A DNA stretch of 26,019 nucleotides from a virus. The stretch spans positions 1 through 26,019 of the IMG/VR virus record IMGVR_UViG_3300012936_003521; one strand, written 5' to 3'. The notes beneath the pieces are model-generated. The model worked only from the letters and a program-made list of their open reading frames with translations. It made no database searches and was not told where the DNA came from. Positions 1 to 8,084 of this stretch are shown in pieces. The first letter of the stretch is position 1. Each line of letters begins with the position of its first letter. Made by a program: the position numbers and the translations under genes.

Positions 1-282
1 GCCTTTATCTTTATAAATATTTCTAGCAGTATCAACTTTTTGTACTGCGGCTGTTCCTGATGCAATCTCAATAGCAACACTTTTTTGAATTAAATCTAAA
101 ATCGCATCTGAAAATTTTCCTGCTGGAAGTCCTTGACCTGCTTGAAGTCTTCTCATACCCTGAATAACTTGTTGAGCTTTCTGGTTGTCTCCACCCATAA
201 GTCTTAATATTGCAGGTAAATTTTTAGATTGTATTTGTGGTGCTTCTCCACCGCCTGTTGCTTGAAATTCGTCTAGTTTCAT
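1..282 (-). CDS. Hypothetical phage protein, C-terminus cut by window edge
   Basis: The 94 N-terminal residues are visible and the frame stays open to base 1. The ATG (282-280) overlaps the TAA of the preceding gene by one base (TAATG), so translational coupling is likely. The protein begins MKLDEFQATGGGEAPQ and continues with a Gln/Ala/Gly-rich, mainly helical segment (ILRLMGGDNQKAQQVIQGM). I see no signal peptide or membrane segment. It lies at the distal end of the head/terminase block (gp4, gp16-like, 236-aa protein), so a structural or assembly role is plausible but is inference from position only. I do not recognise the family. Confidence 0.8.
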   Translation of the reverse strand, partial: MKLDEFQATGGGEAPQIQSKNLPAILRLMGGDNQKAQQVIQGMRRLQAGQGLPAGKFSDAILDLIQKSVAIEIASGTAAVQKVDTARNIYKDKG

Positions 283-992
283 TATAGTATTCCCTTTAAA
301 GATTGACTATGGTTAGAAACTTGTTTTGTGTTCTCAGCACCTTTACCCATATTAACACCTTTTGTTAGGTCATCATATGTTGGTGCAAGGTTATCGCCCA
401 TTAATTCGTCTTTACTTGGATAATTTCTAAAGTAGTCTGAACCTTTTTCTGCTTTAATTTTTGCTAATTCATCTAAGAATTTTTTATTATATTCTTCACC
501 AAATAATGCTTCTGAAAAATCTAATTCTTTATTTTCTGCTTCATAATGCTCAAATGCTTCAGCACCATCTCTCATATCGATATTTTCAGGATCTATTTCA
601 ACATTTCTATCAACATCGTTGGCTTGTCTTTCTGCTGTTATTTCTGCTTCAAGTCTTCTTGGCTCTTTAACACCATAACAAAGCACTCTTTCGTGATCAA
701 GTCCCATATTAACTGCTAACCAAACTTCAAGAATTCTTTCGTTTACTGGATATTTTAAAATAACATCTGAACTACATACTTCTGAAGTAAATTGTACACC
801 TTTAATACGGCTAAATTCCATTGGATTTTCTTGGATTGGAGTTCTTTTGAAAGGAGTAGCACTAACAAAGTTATACTTGGCTAGACATTTTTCTAAAATG
901 TCCATGTGATCATTACCACAATCTGCGGCAATTTTAATTCTGTATCCGTATTCTTTACTAAATGCTTCTGCTATGTATTGCTTTAATTCCAT
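282..992 (-). CDS. Hypothetical phage protein (236 aa), probably structural or assembly
   Basis: I place the start at the ATG at 992-990, not the in-frame TTG at 1004, because a GGAG Shine-Dalgarno lies about 7 nt upstream (GGAGTTTCTAATG) and a GATAAATA late promoter lies at 1026-1019. The N-terminal part (residues 1-115) looks like an alpha/beta domain (YGYRIKIAADCGNDHMDILE, then KYNFVSATPFKRTPIQ). The C-terminal half is acidic, helical and low in complexity. No catalytic motif is visible. It lies directly downstream of the gp16-like gene and overlaps the next gene by one base. Its late promoter and neighbours suggest a virion or capsid-assembly role. Proteins with a similar N-terminus seem familiar from marine T4-like phages, but I cannot name a function. 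Confidence 0.85.
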   Translation of the reverse strand: MELKQYIAEAFSKEYGYRIKIAADCGNDHMDILEKCLAKYNFVSATPFKRTPIQENPMEFSRIKGVQFTSEVCSSDVILKYPVNERILEVWLAVNMGLDHERVLCYGVKEPRRLEAEITAERQANDVDRNVEIDPENIDMRDGAEAFEHYEAENKELDFSEALFGEEYNKKFLDELAKIKAEKGSDYFRNYPSKDELMGDNLAPTYDDLTKGVNMGKGAENTKQVSNHSQSLKGIL

Positions 993-1017
993 TAGAAACT
1001 CCAAATTCTATATAATG

Positions 1018-1506
1018 TTATTTATCATTTTTCACATTTTCATCTTTAATTATTCTTAAAAGATCATTTCTGTCAAAAACAGTAGCAGTAACACCCTCAG
1101 TTTCACCAGAACCTTTATCACTAAATTTATCTATTCTAGCCTTTTTAAGCATAAGGTCTATTTGTTGTAACTTTGCTTTTGTTTTGGCATCACTGGCGTC
1201 TAAGGCTATTTTTAGCATATTACTTGCCTCTGCAAACACTTTACCAGCCGCCATATCACTGACATTCATACCCAGTTGCATTAATTGTTCATAACTTTCA
1301 ATAGCCTTTTTGGCTATCTCGTTCATTTCGTCTTCGTGATCTTCTAGCCCTTTTATTTCTTTAAAAGCAAGATTAATTTTTTCACTTACACTTAATGCAT
1401 TCTGAGTTTCCTCTATCTCTGCTTCTGTTTCCACAATAGTAGGTTCAGTTTTGGTAACCTCTTCAATAGGGGGCAGATTGAACTCTTCTTCCAATTTCTT
1501 TGTCAT
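1018..1506 (-). CDS. 16: Terminase small subunit, gp16-like
   Basis: This 162-aa protein matches the size of T4 gp16 (164 aa), the small terminase subunit that forms a ring and regulates gp17 during headful DNA packaging. The sequence shows an acidic disordered N-terminus (residues 1-40) and two long helices (about 42-75 and 80-125) containing KKAIESYEQLMQLGMNVSDM and SNMLKIALDASDAKTKAKLQ, the helical-hairpin pattern of gp16 cores. A short C-terminal tail carries TATVFDRNDLLRIIKD. The gene sits after gp4 and before two unknown genes. The gp17 large subunit is not in this window. AATAAATA lies exactly 5 nt before the ATG, with no Shine-Dalgarno in between. The assignment rests on length, helical pattern and context, not on a strict motif. 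Confidence 0.6.
   Translation of the reverse strand: MTKKLEEEFNLPPIEEVTKTEPTIVETEAEIEETQNALSVSEKINLAFKEIKGLEDHEDEMNEIAKKAIESYEQLMQLGMNVSDMAAGKVFAEASNMLKIALDASDAKTKAKLQQIDLMLKKARIDKFSDKGSGETEGVTATVFDRNDLLRIIKDENVKNDK
1019..1026 (-). promoter_or_regulatory. Late promoter (GATAAATA), conventional leader
   Basis: GATAAATA overlaps the end of the gp16-like gene and lies 26 nt before the ATG at 992. The leader includes GGAG. It matches the T4 late consensus TATAAATA in seven of eight bases. Confidence 0.65.
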
Positions 1507-1511
1507 AACAC

Positions 1512-1519
1512 TATTTATT
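1512..1519 (-). promoter_or_regulatory. Late promoter (AATAAATA), 5 nt before ATG
   Basis: AATAAATA is followed by GTGTT and the ATG of the gp16-like gene. No Shine-Dalgarno fits between. With T4 geometry the transcript would start at the A of the ATG. Confidence 0.55.
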
Positions 1520-1985
1520 ACTTGCGTTTACGAGCTACTCGTTGTTTAGGCTTACGTGGTTTGTTATTTCTGAATATTTGGTCTTCGTTAATGACTTTAA
1601 AACGAATTCCTTTACGTTGACACCATTCTTGTGCCGCTGTCCATTTTGCGGCATTTACGGCAGTTTGAATTGCATCTCCTTGGCTTCTGGCGTTTCTAAG
1701 ACTAGTTTGAGTACTGGGTTTTATCTCAATAAGTTCTACATGATTATGGCCGTCTCGATCTGTGTATTGTATCATAAAGTCAGGAACATAATTGTGATAC
1801 TTTCCGTCTAATGGACTTCTGTAAGGTATCTTGACATTTTCACTTGCCCATTTAGTAATGTTAGGATGAGTATCACACATTCGCATAAATGCTAACTCCC
1901 AACTACTTCTGTAGGTAGGCTCTTTGGAACCAACATATTTTGCACTTTCCTGGACTAGGTATTTGCCTTGCATAAATTTTTTCAT
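1518..1985 (-). CDS. 4: Head completion protein gp4 (PD-(D/E)XK/TnsA-like fold)
   Basis: The 155-aa protein resembles T4 gp4 (gp50/gp65, about 150 aa), which joins the filled head before neck attachment. The visible nuclease-like elements are Glu30 in YRSSWELAFMRMCD, Asp69 in YVPDFMIQY and E87-I-K89 in VELIEIKP, matching the E...D...ExK layout of PD-(D/E)XK/TnsA-type folds. The last 20 residues are strongly basic (KPRKPKQRVARKRK) and fit DNA contact. It starts 3 nt after the stop of the upstream 146-aa gene. The Shine-Dalgarno is weak (AAAGG about 8 nt before ATG), so expression probably depends on the upstream cistron. Family membership is fairly secure. Whether phage gp4 proteins actually cleave DNA is not settled by the sequence. 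Confidence 0.8.
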   Translation of the reverse strand: MKKFMQGKYLVQESAKYVGSKEPTYRSSWELAFMRMCDTHPNITKWASENVKIPYRSPLDGKYHNYVPDFMIQYTDRDGHNHVELIEIKPSTQTSLRNARSQGDAIQTAVNAAKWTAAQEWCQRKGIRFKVINEDQIFRNNKPRKPKQRVARKRK

Positions 1986-1988
1986 AAT

Positions 1989-2429
1989 TTATGCCTTTAT
2001 TAATGTGCTGACTGAACTCTTGGAATTTTTTAGTGGGACTACTAAGTTTACCCTGTTACCAACAGGACGTAATGCATTAATGGCATCATAGGCATCTTTG
2101 GTAATTTTTAATGTATTAGTGGTTAATTCAAAAAATTCAAAAGGATGGATACCTTGTTTTTCTGAAACTTTTAAAAGTACAATACTTAATGCATTAGCAT
2201 TTGCTTCAGAAAATCCTGAACTTTCTAGTCTAAGTTTTACTTGTTCTAAAAGAGGACCATTTAAATTTTGATCTATATCTTCTTTTTTAAAACTTCCTAA
2301 AATTTCTGCTGATGCTTGTGGTAAGGCAAAATCCACTGTGGAATTTTCTAAAAATATTGTAAGTACTTCATTAAGTACCTGATAATTCCTGCTGTTACCA
2401 AATGTTTCGTATAAACTTTGACTGCTCAT
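1989..2429 (-). CDS. Hypothetical phage protein (146 aa) in tail/head gene block
   Basis: The start codon overlaps the stop of the 426-aa tube-like gene by one base (TAATG) and gp4 follows after 3 nt, so this is one polycistron. The sequence is soluble and mainly helical to about residue 115 (NYQVLNEVLTIFLENS; SGFSEANANALSIVLLKVSE), followed by a short strand-rich end (GNRVNLVVPLK). No signal peptide, membrane segment or catalytic motif is visible. Its position between a baseplate/tube-like gene and head completion gp4 suggests a structural or assembly-chaperone role, which is inference from neighbours. I do not recognise the family. Confidence 0.85.
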   Translation of the reverse strand: MSSQSLYETFGNSRNYQVLNEVLTIFLENSTVDFALPQASAEILGSFKKEDIDQNLNGPLLEQVKLRLESSGFSEANANALSIVLLKVSEKQGIHPFEFFELTTNTLKITKDAYDAINALRPVGNRVNLVVPLKNSKSSVSTLIKA

Positions 2430-3709
2430 TATGTACCTCCGTCGTCATCGAAACCAGCACCACCTTCACTGTCACTTCCTGAATCAGGTCTCCAACCTAA
2501 TCCTGTAGCCGCATTATTAATTCCATCTGTAACAACATCACCAAGGTCAACTTGTAAATTTGTATCAGAGTCGACTCCAAATTTACTAAAAATTGTGTCA
2601 TCACCAGGATTTTGTATGCCTTGAACAACCTCATTTGTTAATCCGCCTAACAGAGCATCTTTAACATCTCCACCATTTAATGCGGCTGTTAATCCATTAT
2701 CTAATATTCTGCCAAAAGGACTATCATCAAAAAAGTCTGATACTTTGTCTAAAAAACTACCTGCACCTGAACTTGTGACTTCTTCTCTTGTATCATAAAA
2801 CTCATTGGGTTCTGTAGCAGGTGTGACCATTTGATCACCAAACTGTGTAAACACCTGAGTTGCTCTGGGTCTTTCAACGATTCCTGTAATATCAGTAGGT
2901 TTTTCAGTTGCTACAGGCTTACTGATGTTTCTTGAACCTGGTAGCTCTACACCATCCATTCTTTCAAACCTATCTAAATCTGATTCGCCAAGATCAAAAT
3001 TAAGTGTATCATGTACTGTGAAATACTCATATTGTAAACTTAGATTAAAATCTTTAAATCCGCTATCTGAATAATCTATGTCACCAAAATTTATAGTAGT
3101 AATAACTGGATTAACTAAACTGTACTGAACTCCTTTATCTGCATGATAAAGAATTATATCTATTCTTTCAAAAAAGTTTTTAGAATAACTTGGAGAATAT
3201 CCAAATGCATCACTGTCAAAACCTTTAGATGTACTATCTGTTGCATGTTTAGTTTCGCTATTGTATGCTACAAAACTTTCATGCATCTGCTCAAAAGTAA
3301 CTTCTCTACCAGTCATTTTGTTTGTTGCATCTCTGAAATTATATGTAAAGTATTTCATTAATACAGTAAGCCACTCATTTTGTATTGTGTCAAAAATAGT
3401 TAAATTTATTGGAGCATATTCTCTACCAGTGGTAATAATTCTTTTTCTGTTGAATGAATTTTTTATTTCTGTATTAAATGAAACTTCAGGTAATTGAGCT
3501 GTTCTTATTAATGAGCTTAATCGTGTTCTTAATTCAACACTATCTCCCAAACCTAAAAAATTATCATCCAATAAGGTTCTGTTAGGTACAAAATTTATGT
3601 ACCCTTGGAACTTTTGTCGCGGAGGAGCGACATCTGGTCTGAATTGATAGGCGTTGCGAAAGTCCTTTGCATAGAACCTTCGCCCGCCACCGAATTTAAG
3701 AAACTGCAT
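2429..3709 (-). CDS. Tail-tube-fold structural protein, possibly baseplate tube initiator (gp54/gp48-like)
   Basis: This 426-aa protein has the signature of tail-tube-type proteins. An early strand region (residues about 60-110) contains IRTAQLPEVSFNTEIKNSFN and EYAPINLTIFDT. Later strands (about 195-240) contain VNPVITTINFGDIDYSDSG and NLSLQYEYFTVHDTLNFDL. The 'position of the interaction, then DYSD' pattern also occurs in the gp19 tube gene just downstream of the sheath here (TQVDYSDSDY). After residue about 290 comes an acidic, Gly/Asp-rich tail. It follows gp19 by 18 nt with a GGAG Shine-Dalgarno before the ATG and no promoter of its own. In T4, gp48 and gp54 (about 320-360 aa) cap the baseplate and start the tube, so one of these roles fits. 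A second tube protein is the alternative. Confidence 0.6.
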   Translation of the reverse strand: MQFLKFGGGRRFYAKDFRNAYQFRPDVAPPRQKFQGYINFVPNRTLLDDNFLGLGDSVELRTRLSSLIRTAQLPEVSFNTEIKNSFNRKRIITTGREYAPINLTIFDTIQNEWLTVLMKYFTYNFRDATNKMTGREVTFEQMHESFVAYNSETKHATDSTSKGFDSDAFGYSPSYSKNFFERIDIILYHADKGVQYSLVNPVITTINFGDIDYSDSGFKDFNLSLQYEYFTVHDTLNFDLGESDLDRFERMDGVELPGSRNISKPVATEKPTDITGIVERPRATQVFTQFGDQMVTPATEPNEFYDTREEVTSSGAGSFLDKVSDFFDDSPFGRILDNGLTAALNGGDVKDALLGGLTNEVVQGIQNPGDDTIFSKFGVDSDTNLQVDLGDVVTDGINNAATGLGWRPDSGSDSEGGAGFDDDGGT

Positions 3710-3727
3710 TAAGCACTCCTACTGGTA

Positions 3728-4366
3728 TTAACCTAAAGTAGTAGAGCCTGTACTTACTGTTTCTGGGAATGGATCTCCACCAACTACTCTTCCGTTGACA
3801 TCGTTGTCACCTTCGAAGTGTACTGCGTTATCGTATCTAATGGTCATTATAACCTGGATAGGATCACTTGCCGCATAGTCGGAGTCACTGTAATCAACCT
3901 GTGTTAAAAAACATCCTTCTAAGAACCAAACTTCAGAAGCACCTGCATTGACACCATCTAAAACTTCGATTTGACAATCGAATTTGTAATCACTACCTGA
4001 AGCAGGTGTTGATTGTTGGAAATGGTTTAATTGTCTTTGAACTTGTGCGCCAACAAGTTTAGTTACTTGGTTTTGGATATCGTCCCTAACAGTTAAAGTA
4101 ATTTGTTCCCAAGCATGTTTGCCTTGAACATAGACTCTTGAGTTATAACTATCAATTACTTGCTCTTCATAACTAATTTTTGGTCTTGTTACGTTTTGAA
4201 CGTTTTGTGTTAAAACCTTAGTTTCAGCACTACCACCAAATTGGTTAAGCAAACTAACTCTAAACCTATATTTAAGTTTGGGCATTAATACCCCAGAACC
4301 AGTATTACCGGTTAAGGGTACACCAAATTTACTTTTGGTTTCTGTTGTTGCACTATCTACTGCCAT
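3728..4366 (-). CDS. 19: Tail tube protein gp19
   Basis: The product is the major tube subunit through which DNA passes. It polymerises as rings inside the contractile sheath. At 212 aa it is slightly longer than T4 gp19 (163 aa). Typical elements are the N-terminal entry strand (MPKLKYRFRVSLLNQFGG), the central VTRPKISYEEQVIDSYNSRVYV segment in shorter form (RPKISYEEQ), WEQITLTVRDDIQNQV and the C-terminal strand pair FLTQVDYSDSDY...IQVIMTIRYDNA. It is immediately downstream of the sheath gene but transcriptionally separate: a terminator (4478-4498) lies between them, and its own late promoter (4420-4427) and AGGAG Shine-Dalgarno precede the ATG. This arrangement would let sheath and tube be expressed independently at high level. 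Confidence 0.92.
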   Translation of the reverse strand: MAVDSATTETKSKFGVPLTGNTGSGVLMPKLKYRFRVSLLNQFGGSAETKVLTQNVQNVTRPKISYEEQVIDSYNSRVYVQGKHAWEQITLTVRDDIQNQVTKLVGAQVQRQLNHFQQSTPASGSDYKFDCQIEVLDGVNAGASEVWFLEGCFLTQVDYSDSDYAASDPIQVIMTIRYDNAVHFEGDNDVNGRVVGGDPFPETVSTGSTTLG

Positions 4367-4419
4367 GTTGTTCTCCTAGAACTAATTATATATTAAAGTT
4401 ATTACTTCAATTATACGAA

Positions 4420-4427
4420 TATTTATC
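4420..4427 (-). promoter_or_regulatory. Late promoter (GATAAATA) for tail tube gene
   Basis: GATAAATA lies 53 nt before the gp19 ATG, downstream of the sheath terminator. The leader carries AGGAG 7 nt before the ATG. Confidence 0.75.
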
Positions 4428-4477
4428 TGATCTAAGTTAAAAAAATTAACTGGTGTTTTAATTAAAGTCATAAAAAA

Positions 4478-4498
4478 GGGCGGAAAAACCGCCCTTTT
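4478..4498 (-). terminator. Intrinsic terminator after tail sheath gene
   Basis: A perfect 6-bp GC stem (gggcgg/ccgccc) encloses a 5-nt A-rich loop. A-tracts on one side and T-tracts on the other extend it, and on the minus strand six T follow the stem. It lies 18 nt after the gp18 stop. The symmetric flanks could make it bidirectional, but no plus-strand gene reads into it. Confidence 0.92.
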
Positions 4499-4516
4499 AA
4501 TAGTTAAATTACTAGA

Positions 4517-7321
4517 TTAACCAGTTTGTCCCAAAGTATTTTGGATTCTGATAGGTATGTAAATAAATTCAACTGCTTTGACTGGCTGTATAGCAACGTC
4601 AATGTGTAATTCATTTCTATCTATTCTTGCTGGTGTATTATTTGAAGTATCACATACTGTGATAAAGTCAAATAGTCCTCTCTGAGCAACAAGTTCGCCA
4701 AGTAGTCTATCAACTACTGATTTTGCGTTTGCTCTTGTTACTTCATCATTAGGCTCAAACAAGAATGGTTTAACTGCGTCATCTAATTGCTCACGTAGGT
4801 AAACAACTAATCTTGACACATTTACTCTATCCAATGCACTTGAAACAGGATTTAGTGTTTTCTGACCAAATACTGCTAGTCCTCTTCCTGGGAAGTTACC
4901 AATTGGGTTTACTTTGTTAATGTAAAGGTTATCTCTTTGTCCTTCACTTAAAGCAACTGGAACATACTCACTACTTGTAGAGTCTAAATAACCTACACTA
5001 GTTGCATTGTTCACTAATCCTCTTTGGAAACCTGCTGGTGCAAACCAAGGGAAAGCCACTTGGTCGTTAAATGCTAGTGTTCTCAAAGCCATATGTGAGG
5101 CAGGAACCATAACACTTGAACCGTCTAGGTTTGTTGAAAGTCCTGAAGGATAGTAAACTGCGGCGTATGGATCACTTGATACTAGACCATCTTCTCCATT
5201 TTCACCTGCATTGTTTGAGTTTGTTGCCCAATTTTTAGTACTTGTAGCATCTGATTTTAATCTAAATGGTGAATCAATAACACTGAATACAGTATTTTTT
5301 CTATCTGTACCTAAAGTAATCATTTCATCTGCCAATTCAGGATATCCAGGAACAGCCATGATATTAAATCTGTTTGTTTCATTTCTGATATCTTGATTAG
5401 ATGTTACTGCTGATTGTAATTGTTTTACAACAACTGCTCTCTGAGCCTTTCTCAACATGTATGGTGAACCATCTGATCTATTACCACTGTGGTCTAACCA
5501 TAAACCTGTTGATGAATCATATTTCTTAACATTACCACCACTTAATAATTTGTTCCATGCTAACATATTTGCAGGGAATAAATTTGATGATACTGCTGAA
5601 CTAATTAAAGCATTACTTGAACTAGAACTTCTAAAGTCATTAAATATAATTCCATCTGGTGATACTTGGTCTGTGTTATCAACTAACACCCAAGCACTAG
5701 AGGCTCTTTTGTAAATTACTGGATAATTTTCTAAGTCACTTCCGTCAACCCAAATATCCCCATCTACTAATGAACTTACGCCATCAGATTGTAGAGTTGG
5801 TGCTGAACCTTTAACTTGAACGTCACCTGTGTAAGGTTCCCATCCAGTTGAAGGATGATTGTAAAGTATATCTACTTTTTCAGTACTTACTGAACTATCA
5901 TACCATAATGTACCGTCTGCTAATGTACCTGTAATAGCACTATTTTTAGCAGTAAAGCTCAATGCTTCAAAGTTACTGTAAGCATCTGCACTAGAAAGAT
6001 TTAAGTTAGAAGCACCAAATCCTGAAACGTTTCCGTCTATAACTAAAACGTCAGTACCTGCACTATTAACAAACTTAATTTTTCCTGAGTTGTTTGAAGC
6101 AACAACTGTGTTTGCAAAAGTTAAAGTACTATTTGAAGCCGCTAATGCTGTATTGATATCTTGAACCATATCATCAACACTTGCGTTTCCGTCTGAATCA
6201 CCATCAGTACTAAATGTTACATCAACGTTTGACCCACTGTTAATTCTTAATGAAATACTTACTTTTCCGCTGTGACCAGTTAATGAAATATCTGTGTCAC
6301 CAAGTGCGGCTGTACTCTCAAATTCAACAGTTGAATTACCATTGTGTCTTTTAGGTGTAAAAGTTGCTTTACCGTCTGCTTCGTTGGCACCTGATCCAGA
6401 AACATCAAAGTATATATCTCCAACTTCTGGGTTTGCACCATGTCTTGCACTACTAAATGCACTTGCACTAATAATAGAACTTTCAACTGTTTGAGTAGTA
6501 AACTGTGCTGTTGCACTATTATATAATTTTAAAGACCAAACAGAACCGTCGTTAAATGCATTAAGTTGTAGGAAAACATCTCCTGATACTAATGCACCAC
6601 CACCTTGTCTTGCAACTGGTAAATCGCTGTGATCACCAATTTGAAAATCTGCTGAACTTTTTGCTGTTGACCATGCTGTTGTGCCTATAAGGTTCCAAGC
6701 ACTTGAACTTGTTTTTTCATAAACTTTAAATGTGGAAAGTGTATTTCCTGAAACATCAAAGTAAACAACTGCAAAGTCGTTTAATGTACCGTAACCTGTT
6801 TTAGGTGTACCGTCTGATGCTAGATCTGTTGAAGCAGGAACTTTTACAGTTTGCCTTACATATTTAGAACCATCATATTTTTTGATACCAACTACAGTAC
6901 TTGCTGTATCTAACCAATATGAACCATTTGCTGGTGCAGTTGTTGGTGCTGTTGCTGTAGGATCTAGATCTGCTAAATCAATATCAGCTCTAAGTACATA
7001 CGCACTATTGGCTACACCAAGAAAACTGTAAGCGGCTAGTAATCCATATTCATTTTGTTCGTGTCCGTGTAACTGAGTTCCTCCACTTGATTTAAAGACA
7101 GGATTACCATAATTTTGTAATAGTTCTCTCTGACTAGAAATTCTGTAGAGTTTATCAGCGGTTGCTGAAGTTGTATATTGTGCTGTACCTGAGCCATCTG
7201 GACTACTCTTGTCTTGAGCAGTTGCAATAACTATAAGTGGTACTGAACCTGTACCAGCAGGAGAGTAAAAACTTTCGTCTGATACACTTACACTAACTCC
7301 AGGTGAAACTAATGTTGCCAT
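4517..7321 (-). CDS. 18: Tail sheath protein gp18 with large inserted surface region
   Basis: This is the contractile sheath subunit of the tail. The N-terminal region (residues 1-115) begins ATLVSPGVSVSVSDESFYSP and includes AAYSFLGVANSAYVLRA, typical of sheath N-termini. The conserved C-terminal core (about 640-934) contains NRFNIMAVPGYPELADEMI, GNFPGRGLAVFGQKTL, SRLVVYLREQLDDAVKPFLF and the closing AVEFIYIPIRIQNTLGQ. At 934 aa it is far longer than T4 gp18 (659 aa). The excess is between about 125 and 620 and contains several related modules (GSYWLD, GDIYFDV, GTLWYD, GDIWVD followed by a Tyr/Lys strand and a Trp). It is monocistronic: a late promoter with a 40-nt leader and AGGAG lies upstream, and a strong terminator follows. 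Confidence 0.95.
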   Translation of the reverse strand: MATLVSPGVSVSVSDESFYSPAGTGSVPLIVIATAQDKSSPDGSGTAQYTTSATADKLYRISSQRELLQNYGNPVFKSSGGTQLHGHEQNEYGLLAAYSFLGVANSAYVLRADIDLADLDPTATAPTTAPANGSYWLDTASTVVGIKKYDGSKYVRQTVKVPASTDLASDGTPKTGYGTLNDFAVVYFDVSGNTLSTFKVYEKTSSSAWNLIGTTAWSTAKSSADFQIGDHSDLPVARQGGGALVSGDVFLQLNAFNDGSVWSLKLYNSATAQFTTQTVESSIISASAFSSARHGANPEVGDIYFDVSGSGANEADGKATFTPKRHNGNSTVEFESTAALGDTDISLTGHSGKVSISLRINSGSNVDVTFSTDGDSDGNASVDDMVQDINTALAASNSTLTFANTVVASNNSGKIKFVNSAGTDVLVIDGNVSGFGASNLNLSSADAYSNFEALSFTAKNSAITGTLADGTLWYDSSVSTEKVDILYNHPSTGWEPYTGDVQVKGSAPTLQSDGVSSLVDGDIWVDGSDLENYPVIYKRASSAWVLVDNTDQVSPDGIIFNDFRSSSSSNALISSAVSSNLFPANMLAWNKLLSGGNVKKYDSSTGLWLDHSGNRSDGSPYMLRKAQRAVVVKQLQSAVTSNQDIRNETNRFNIMAVPGYPELADEMITLGTDRKNTVFSVIDSPFRLKSDATSTKNWATNSNNAGENGEDGLVSSDPYAAVYYPSGLSTNLDGSSVMVPASHMALRTLAFNDQVAFPWFAPAGFQRGLVNNATSVGYLDSTSSEYVPVALSEGQRDNLYINKVNPIGNFPGRGLAVFGQKTLNPVSSALDRVNVSRLVVYLREQLDDAVKPFLFEPNDEVTRANAKSVVDRLLGELVAQRGLFDFITVCDTSNNTPARIDRNELHIDVAIQPVKAVEFIYIPIRIQNTLGQTG

Positions 7322-7361
7322 AATTTTCTCCTAATTAAGATAAATTTAAATTTCTTAAATG

Positions 7362-7369
7362 TATTTATC
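7362..7369 (-). promoter_or_regulatory. Late promoter (GATAAATA) for tail sheath gene
   Basis: GATAAATA lies 40 nt before the gp18 ATG. The leader carries AGGAG. Four GTATT units at 10- and 20-bp steps lie just upstream of it (7378-7422). Confidence 0.75.
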
Positions 7370-7377
7370 TTTTCTTA

Positions 7378-7423
7378 GTATTTTAGGGTATTTTAGAAAA
7401 TTATTGCGTATTAGGGCGTATTA
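7378..7423. repeat. Helically phased GTATT repeats upstream of sheath promoter
   Basis: GTATT starts at 7378, 7388, 7408 and 7418. The first two are GTATTTTAG copies 10 bp apart, the last two GCGTATTA copies 10 bp apart, and the pairs are 20 bp apart. The block spans the gap between dNMP kinase and the sheath promoter and ends over the kinase stop codon. Confidence 0.6.
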
Positions 7424-8083
7424 TACTAATTTAAGATTTTCAACAAATTCGCCTGTTTTCCAATCTCTAATTTTATTTACTTGTTGTTCTAAGTCCTGTA
7501 AAGACCCATTATTATCAATTACATAATCAACTGGATAGCCAGCCCAATTCCATTCACTTTCGTGTACGTCTCTGTACTTAGTTGTCATTATCTTCCTAGA
7601 CACAACGTTCTCATGGGCCTGACTTGCTGTTTCAAACCATTCAGGTAACTCTCCACGTTGTACCCATATAATCACACCGTCCATTTTTTTAATTAAATCA
7701 AGTTCATTTCTGAATCTAGCATCACTTACAACTACACAAGGTGAATCTTCATTAAGTTTTCTCATGCGATATTCTAAACTGTTTAGCCAAATATCCTGAT
7801 CAAAATGATTTCTTAAAACTTCTGTGCCCATTAGTTGTAATGCAAGTCTGGGAGTAAAGTTTGGAACACCTAATTTCCTGCTCCAAAACATATCAGGCAT
7901 TTCACGAAAGTCTCTGCTTTCAATACTATCGCCTTCAAGCATTTCTCTAGGCCAACCAAATATACTGGAGCATACATCTTTAAGAGGGGCCGCAAAACTA
8001 TCCTGTACACATCCACGTTCTACAAACATATTGGCAACTGTGTCTTTGCCACTGCCTATAAATCCGCAAATGCCTATTATCAT
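7421..8083 (-). CDS. 1: Deoxynucleoside monophosphate kinase (T4 gp1-like)
   Basis: The enzyme phosphorylates dNMPs to dNDPs with ATP in the cytoplasm, supplying precursors for phage DNA synthesis. A P-loop is present at residues 7-15 (GFIGSGKDT). The DARFRNELDLIKKMDG segment carries the Arg/Asn residues usual in phage dNMP kinases and is followed by GVIIWVQRG. The C-terminal VDYVIDNNGSLQDLEQQV is typical of P-loop kinase ends. At 220 aa it is close to T4 gp1 (241 aa). The ATG is one base after the stop of the neck-like gene, with AGGA about 5 nt upstream, so the two are translated together. This places a nucleotide-metabolism gene in a structural operon under a late promoter, an unusual timing for this function. 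Confidence 0.9.
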   Translation of the reverse strand: MIIGICGFIGSGKDTVANMFVERGCVQDSFAAPLKDVCSSIFGWPREMLEGDSIESRDFREMPDMFWSRKLGVPNFTPRLALQLMGTEVLRNHFDQDIWLNSLEYRMRKLNEDSPCVVVSDARFRNELDLIKKMDGVIIWVQRGELPEWFETASQAHENVVSRKIMTTKYRDVHESEWNWAGYPVDYVIDNNGSLQDLEQQVNKIRDWKTGEFVENLKLV

Positions 8084-8084
8084 A

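Noticed and set aside
12-19. TATAAATA on the plus strand near the window start
   Set aside because: Perfect T4 late match, but it lies inside a minus-strand gene with no plus-strand gene downstream; expected by chance in such AT-rich DNA.
461-670. Small plus-strand open frames opposite the structural, cyclase and oxygenase genes
   Set aside because: They are antisense shadows of well-supported minus-strand genes, with low-complexity Leu/Ile/Phe-rich products and no ribosome sites.
993-1004. TTG start four codons upstream of the 236-aa gene
   Set aside because: The GGAG lies inside that extension and is well placed for the ATG at 992.
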